A stretch of 10,857 nucleotides of DNA from Pseudomonadota bacterium (lineage in GTDB: Bacteria > Pseudomonadota > Alphaproteobacteria > Sphingomonadales > Sphingomonadaceae), in the NCBI GenBank assembly GCA_963205285.1, contig CAUJJQ010000128.1, positions 1-10,857 of the forward strand. Reading direction: 5' to 3'. Positions within the stretch are counted from its first letter, which is position 1. Each line of letters opens with the position of its first letter. This document shows, in pieces, positions 7,736 through 10,857 of the stretch. The notes beneath the pieces were generated by a model. The model did no database searches and was not told the origin of the DNA. It saw only the letters and a list, made by a program, of their open reading frames with translations. A program made the translations under genes and the position numbers.

Positions 7736-8300
7736 CCGATTGATAGCGTAGAAAATGCAGCCATGCCTTGCCGCAGCGACGGCTGGATTCAGCGCGCCAA
7801 TCATGTCCGAGTGCAATTTCTGCCTCACCACGTTCGAGCGCCAGCCAGCTATGTTCGGCCACCCAATTTTGCTCAGCCAGTGCATCCATCCATGCCGCCG
7901 TTTCGGCAAAGGCATAGGGTGGGTCGGCGAGCAACAGATCAAATGGCGCGCTGACAGCAGCGGGGCATGCGGCATTGTCTTGGCGGATATCGGCACCCTT
8001 TGTGCCCAGCATCGCCACATTGGCGCGGATGGTGGCAACGGCGGTAGCGTCCTGATCGACAAAGCTGCAATGCGCTGCGCCGCGTGACAGCGCCTCCAGC
8101 CCCAGCGCACCCGATCCGGCGAACAGGTCAGCCACGCGCAGATCGGCAAAGCTACCAAGGCGGCTCGTCAGCATCGAAAACAGCGTTTCGCGCGCACGAT
8201 CGGCGGTCGGGCGGGTCGTTAACCCGTGCGGCGCAGCCAATTTACGTCCGCGCCATTGCCCGGCGATAATCCTCATCTGGCCCGTTCTGTCTGGTTTCAT
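7731..8300 (-). CDS. rsmD: 16S rRNA (guanine(966)-N(2))-methyltransferase RsmD
   Basis: Methylates N2 of G966 of 16S rRNA using S-adenosylmethionine during small-subunit assembly. The 189-residue protein has the family blocks in order: MRIIAGQWRGRKL (9-21), RPTADRARETLFSML (30-44), the SAM-binding motif DLFAGSGALGLEALSRGA (58-75), VDQD (81-84) and the catalytic motif ADPPY (125-129). ATG 8300 overlaps the TGA of rluB as ATGA, indicating translational coupling. The family usually begins at MRII, so ATG 8276 (residue 9) is the alternative start; neither has a strong ribosome binding site. The stop is TAA at 7731-7733, next to the LexA-like site of the following gene. Confidence 0.95.
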   Translation of the reverse strand: MKPDRTGQMRIIAGQWRGRKLAAPHGLTTRPTADRARETLFSMLTSRLGSFADLRVADLFAGSGALGLEALSRGAAHCSFVDQDATAVATIRANVAMLGTKGADIRQDNAACPAAVSAPFDLLLADPPYAFAETAAWMDALAEQNWVAEHSWLALERGEAEIALGHDWRAESSRRCGKAWLHFLRYQSA

Positions 8301-9142
8301 TCGTCAAGGCCGAGTTGGCGCAATAGGCCGTTTAATTCGCGCGCGCTCACTTCTTCAATCGCGGCGGACGGTGCCTCACCCAGTGAAAATTGACCATAAC
8401 GGGTGCGAATTAGGCGGGACACTTCCAATCCCAGATACTCCAAAATCCGCCGAACTTCACGGTTCTTTCCCTCTGTGATCGTCATTTCAATCCACTGATT
8501 GCGCCCTGTGCGCCGTTCCAGATTGGCGTCAATCCGACCGTAATTTATGCCATCGATGGTGATACCTTCGATCAAATCTTCCAACTGCGTTTGGCTGATG
8601 GTGCCAAAAGCGCGCGCGCGATAGGTGCGGGCAATACCGCTGCGCGGCAGTTCGAGCGCACGTTTGAGGGCACCATCATTGGTGAGCAGCAATAGCCCTT
8701 CGGTCATATAATCGAGCCGGCCAATCGGCATCAGTCGCGGCAGTTCGGGCGGCAAAATATCATAGATGGTCTGGCGGCCGCCGGGGTCGCGTGCGGCGGT
8801 CAGGACGGTGACCGGCTTGTTGAACAGGAACAGCCGTGTCTGTTCCATCGCGCCAACCGCATTGCCATCCACCGCTACACCGTCGAGATTGGCGAGCAGC
8901 GTTGCCGGTTTTTCGACCCTTTGCCCGTTGAGCGTGACGCGGCCATCAGCAATCATCCGTTCGACATCGCGCCGCGACGCGACACCAGCGCGTGCCAGCA
9001 ACTTGGCAATGCGGTGCAGCCCATCCTCTCGGCTCGTGTGCAGCTTGGCGTTGGGCGGCTGTGGCGCACGGGTGCCGGTGCGGGCGGGCGCGCGACCTTT
9101 GCCTTGCGGCTTTGCGGTAGCTTTGCTGGGGGGATGGGCCAT
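8297..9142 (-). CDS. rluB: 23S rRNA pseudouridine synthase, RsuA/RluB family
   Basis: Converts a specific uridine of ribosomal RNA to pseudouridine; by similarity the RluB branch, which acts on 23S rRNA helix 89. From ATG 9142 the protein has 281 residues: a Lys/Arg/Pro-rich disordered tail (6-37), an S4 RNA-binding domain (LHRIAKLLARAGVASRRDVERMI, 42-64), then the synthase domain with catalytic Asp144 in IGRLDYMTEGLLLLTNDG, plus NQWIEMTITEGKNREVRR (215-232) and SRLIRTRYGQFSLGE. ATG 9142 is preferred because CAAAGG lies 6 bases upstream. The frame is open far upstream across the opposing permease gene, and ATG 9235 would add 31 residues, but it has no ribosome binding site. RluB versus another RsuA-family member is assigned from motif likeness and the rsmD linkage. 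Confidence 0.9.
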   Translation of the reverse strand: MAHPPSKATAKPQGKGRAPARTGTRAPQPPNAKLHTSREDGLHRIAKLLARAGVASRRDVERMIADGRVTLNGQRVEKPATLLANLDGVAVDGNAVGAMEQTRLFLFNKPVTVLTAARDPGGRQTIYDILPPELPRLMPIGRLDYMTEGLLLLTNDGALKRALELPRSGIARTYRARAFGTISQTQLEDLIEGITIDGINYGRIDANLERRTGRNQWIEMTITEGKNREVRRILEYLGLEVSRLIRTRYGQFSLGEAPSAAIEEVSARELNGLLRQLGLDE

Positions 9143-9148
9143 GCGCGG

Positions 9149-9154
9149 CCTTTG
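9149..9154 (-). promoter_or_regulatory. Ribosome binding site deciding the rluB start
   Basis: On the - strand CAAAGG stands 6 bases before ATG 9142. The longer candidate start at 9235 has no purine-rich sequence at a suitable distance, so this site favours the 281-residue form. Confidence 0.5.
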
Positions 9155-9248
9155 GCGCAATATGCGGCAAAAGTCACCATCGGCGATGCGCACGCCATCA
9201 AAGCTTTTGCCAAATGTGATTTTACCGTTACGCATGGGCGAAATTTCT

Positions 9249-9254
9249 AGGGGA
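9249..9254 (+). promoter_or_regulatory. Ribosome binding site deciding the AmpG-family start
   Basis: AGGGGA lies 8 bases before ATG 9263. The in-frame ATG at 9254 overlaps this motif and has no other ribosome binding site, so 9263 is the better start and the protein loses three residues (MVI). Confidence 0.65.
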
Positions 9255-9262
9255 TGGTGATT

Positions 9263-10603
9263 ATGGGTCAGCAGGCCGCAACGAAGAGTTGGCTTGATGC
9301 CATCACGCCTTATTTCGAGAAAGAGGCGCTGATTGCGCTCCTCATCGGTATTTCGTCGGGGTTCCCCTATGCGATGATCGGGGCGACGCTGACCACCCGG
9401 TTGGCGCAGGATGGTATCGACAAAAAAACGGTGACGGCATTCACGCTGGCGTTCCTTGTTTATAATTTGAAATTTCTGTGGGCATGGATTGTCGATGGGG
9501 TGCGTATTCCCGTGCTGGGAGCGATGGGGCAGCGCGTTTCCTGGATGCTGTTGGCTGCCGCCCTTGTTGCGCTGGCGCTCACCAATCTCGCCTTTGCTGA
9601 CCCGAAATCGAGTCTGCTCTATCTTGTCTATGCGGCAGTTCTGGTCGGCTTTGCTGGGGCGACATTCGATATTGTCATTGATGCCTATCGGATTGAGATT
9701 TTGCGCCCCGACCAACAGGGGATTGGCGCGGGGATGAGCCAATATGGCTGGCGTCTGGGTTCGGCGGGTGCTGGTGCGCTGGCGCTCGTGGTCGCACAGC
9801 GGCAGGGCTGGTCGGCAGGTTATCTTGCCTGCGGTGTTTTCGTGCTGCCAGCGGTTATCGCGGTATTGTGGGGCGGCGAACCGGCGCGCCGACGTGAAGC
9901 AATCACCCGTAAGGCCATCAACATTGGTGAATCGATCGTCGGACCGTTTCGGGAGTTTTTCAGCCGCAATGGCGCGTGGCTGGTGCTGTTGTTCATTCTG
10001 CTCCACAAAATAGGCGATACGCTGGCCAATTTGACGCTGCGCCTGCTGCTCGATGACCTTGGTTTTTCGAATGATGAGATTGCGCTTTATGACGTCGGGG
10101 TTGGTTTTTGGGCCTTCCTGATCGGGATATTCATCGGCGGAATACTCTATGCAAAATTGGGCTTAAAGCGGTCGGTGCTGTTCAGCCTGTTTTTGATGAT
10201 GATATCCAATTTCAGCTTCGCACTGTTGGCTCAAGCCGGGCACAGCAATTTGGGGCTGGCCGCTGCCATAACTTTTGAAAATTTTGCCAGCGGGATTGGT
10301 GGGGTTGTCCTCGTCGCCTATTTCGCCGCGCTATGCAATTTGCGCTTTACCGCCGCCCATTATGCGCTGATTTCTTCAGCCGCGAGCATCGTTGGCCGTT
10401 TTCTGACCGGAACGACGGCGGGCGCGATGGTGGAAAATATGGGATTTTTCAATTTCTATCTGCTGACAACCGCAGCCGCCTTGCCCGGCATATTGTTGTT
10501 CTGGCTGATGATGCGGGCGGGACTGATCGACAGCAGCATTGGCACCGCCGCGACGGTGGAGGAAGGCGACAGCCCTAATCGGGTAATTGTCCGTTTGCGC
10601 TGA
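9263..10603 (+). CDS. AmpG-family MFS permease (muropeptide transporter)
   Basis: An inner-membrane major facilitator of 446 residues. AmpG proteins import GlcNAc-anhydroMurNAc peptides for cell-wall recycling, which in some bacteria feeds AmpR control of AmpC beta-lactamase. AmpG marks include the first helix LIALLIGISSGFPYAMIGATL (24-43, approximately), the loop GIDKKTVTAFTLAFLVYNLKFLW, FDIVIDAYRIEIL (135-147), SQYGWRLGSAGAG (159-171) and, in the second half, LHKIGDTLANLTLRLLLDDLGFS. About twelve hydrophobic segments are spread over two halves, with a charged central loop near 205-230. No beta-lactamase or ampR is in view, so recycling is the safer role; the family also includes uncharacterised transporters. 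The gene is divergent from rluB, and its last 29 bases overlap the opposing folC tail. Confidence 0.85.
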   Translation: MGQQAATKSWLDAITPYFEKEALIALLIGISSGFPYAMIGATLTTRLAQDGIDKKTVTAFTLAFLVYNLKFLWAWIVDGVRIPVLGAMGQRVSWMLLAAALVALALTNLAFADPKSSLLYLVYAAVLVGFAGATFDIVIDAYRIEILRPDQQGIGAGMSQYGWRLGSAGAGALALVVAQRQGWSAGYLACGVFVLPAVIAVLWGGEPARRREAITRKAINIGESIVGPFREFFSRNGAWLVLLFILLHKIGDTLANLTLRLLLDDLGFSNDEIALYDVGVGFWAFLIGIFIGGILYAKLGLKRSVLFSLFLMMISNFSFALLAQAGHSNLGLAAAITFENFASGIGGVVLVAYFAALCNLRFTAAHYALISSAASIVGRFLTGTTAGAMVENMGFFNFYLLTTAAALPGILLFWLMMRAGLIDSSIGTAATVEEGDSPNRVIVRLR

Positions 10604-10857
10604 GTGCTTGTCCGGCAAGGTAGAGTGATCCGCCGATCATAATCGGGCAATCATTTGCCATACCACGGGCGAGGTGCAGCGTAGCCCCTATGTCGTCCGC
10701 CACATCGCAGCGGGCGATACCCGCCTGTCGCGCAAAATTGCATAATGTGTGCGGGCTATGATGTTCATGCCCGTCGATTGGCAGCGCGATGCAGCATGCG
10801 ACATGGGGTGCCAAAATCTGCAAAAATTGCGCCGCGTCCTTGTTCGCCAGCATGCCG
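10575..10857 (-). CDS. folC: Folylpolyglutamate synthase / dihydrofolate synthase FolC (3' end only)
   Basis: The C-terminal 94 or so residues of the bifunctional enzyme that adds glutamate to dihydropteroate and then to folates. The start lies beyond the right edge; the last complete codon at the edge is Gly, giving GMLANKDAAQFLQIL, a conserved block of the C-terminal ligase domain. It is followed by LPIDGHEHHSP and, near the end, IGGSLYLAGQALSANGQLPD, the usual FolC terminus. TAG at 10577-10575 ends the gene inside the opposing permease gene. The catalytic N-terminal ATP-binding domain is not visible, so activity cannot be judged. Confidence 0.93.
   Translation of the reverse strand, partial: GMLANKDAAQFLQILAPHVACCIALPIDGHEHHSPHTLCNFARQAGIARCDVADDIGATLHLARGMANDCPIMIGGSLYLAGQALSANGQLPD

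Larger units (their letters stand above)
9143..9262. other. Divergent intergenic region between rluB and the AmpG-family gene
   Basis: These 120 bases must hold the promoters of both divergent genes. I could not find a convincing -35/-10 pair on either strand. Both strands are open in at least one frame across most of it, for example the - strand frame of rluB up to ATG 9235, but no translated product was recognisable. Confidence 0.5.

Noticed and set aside
8284..8298. GTTC-N7-TTTC near the rsmD start
   Set aside because: One mismatch, and it covers the first codons of rsmD at an ATGA-coupled junction with no sign of a promoter; probably chance.
9143..10006. Very long - strand open frame that would extend RluB to 569 residues
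   Set aside because: It runs antisense through the well-supported AmpG-family gene. The translated part shows no family motif, and RluB motifs begin only after 9142.

Overview
The window looks like a chromosomal core region of an alphaproteobacterium, most likely a sphingomonad (Sphingopyxis/Sphingorhabdus-like). This rests on remembered protein likeness: the DnaE N-terminus (FVPLRIFSSFSMLEGA), the LolD and RluB-RsmD sequences, a moderately high GC content by eye, and a marked scarcity of GANTC. All eight full-length genes are intact and there are two edge-truncated genes. I see no insertion sequence, phage gene, tRNA, rRNA or CRISPR array, and no stretch over 300 bases lacks a gene.

Left block, + strand (1-6596): the 3' end of a LolC/LolE-type lipoprotein-releasing permease overlaps lolD, its ATPase. 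A Cys-type glutathione peroxidase follows 10 nt later, then dnaE (replicative DNA polymerase III alpha) after 73 nt, then an AlkK-like medium/long-chain acyl-CoA ligase after 33 nt. Same direction and short gaps suggest partial co-transcription, although the functions are unrelated: lipoprotein export, peroxide removal, replication and fatty-acid activation.

Middle block, - strand (9142 down to 6591): rluB (23S rRNA pseudouridine synthase) overlaps rsmD (16S rRNA m2G966 methyltransferase) by ATGA, a ribosome-maturation pair. Downstream is a PA0069-type radical SAM protein related to spore photoproduct lyase (SplB, COG1533). Its 39-nt upstream gap holds a perfect GTTC-N7-GTTC direct repeat, the alphaproteobacterial LexA operator, beside a -10-like hexamer. 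The gene's start codon also lies in one arm of a 13-bp perfect inverted repeat. An apparently SOS-controlled SPL-like radical SAM enzyme is the most interesting thing in the window.

Right block: an AmpG-family muropeptide permease (+) is divergent from rluB and converges on the 3' end of folC (-, truncated by the window edge). The two coding regions overlap tail to tail by 29 bp.
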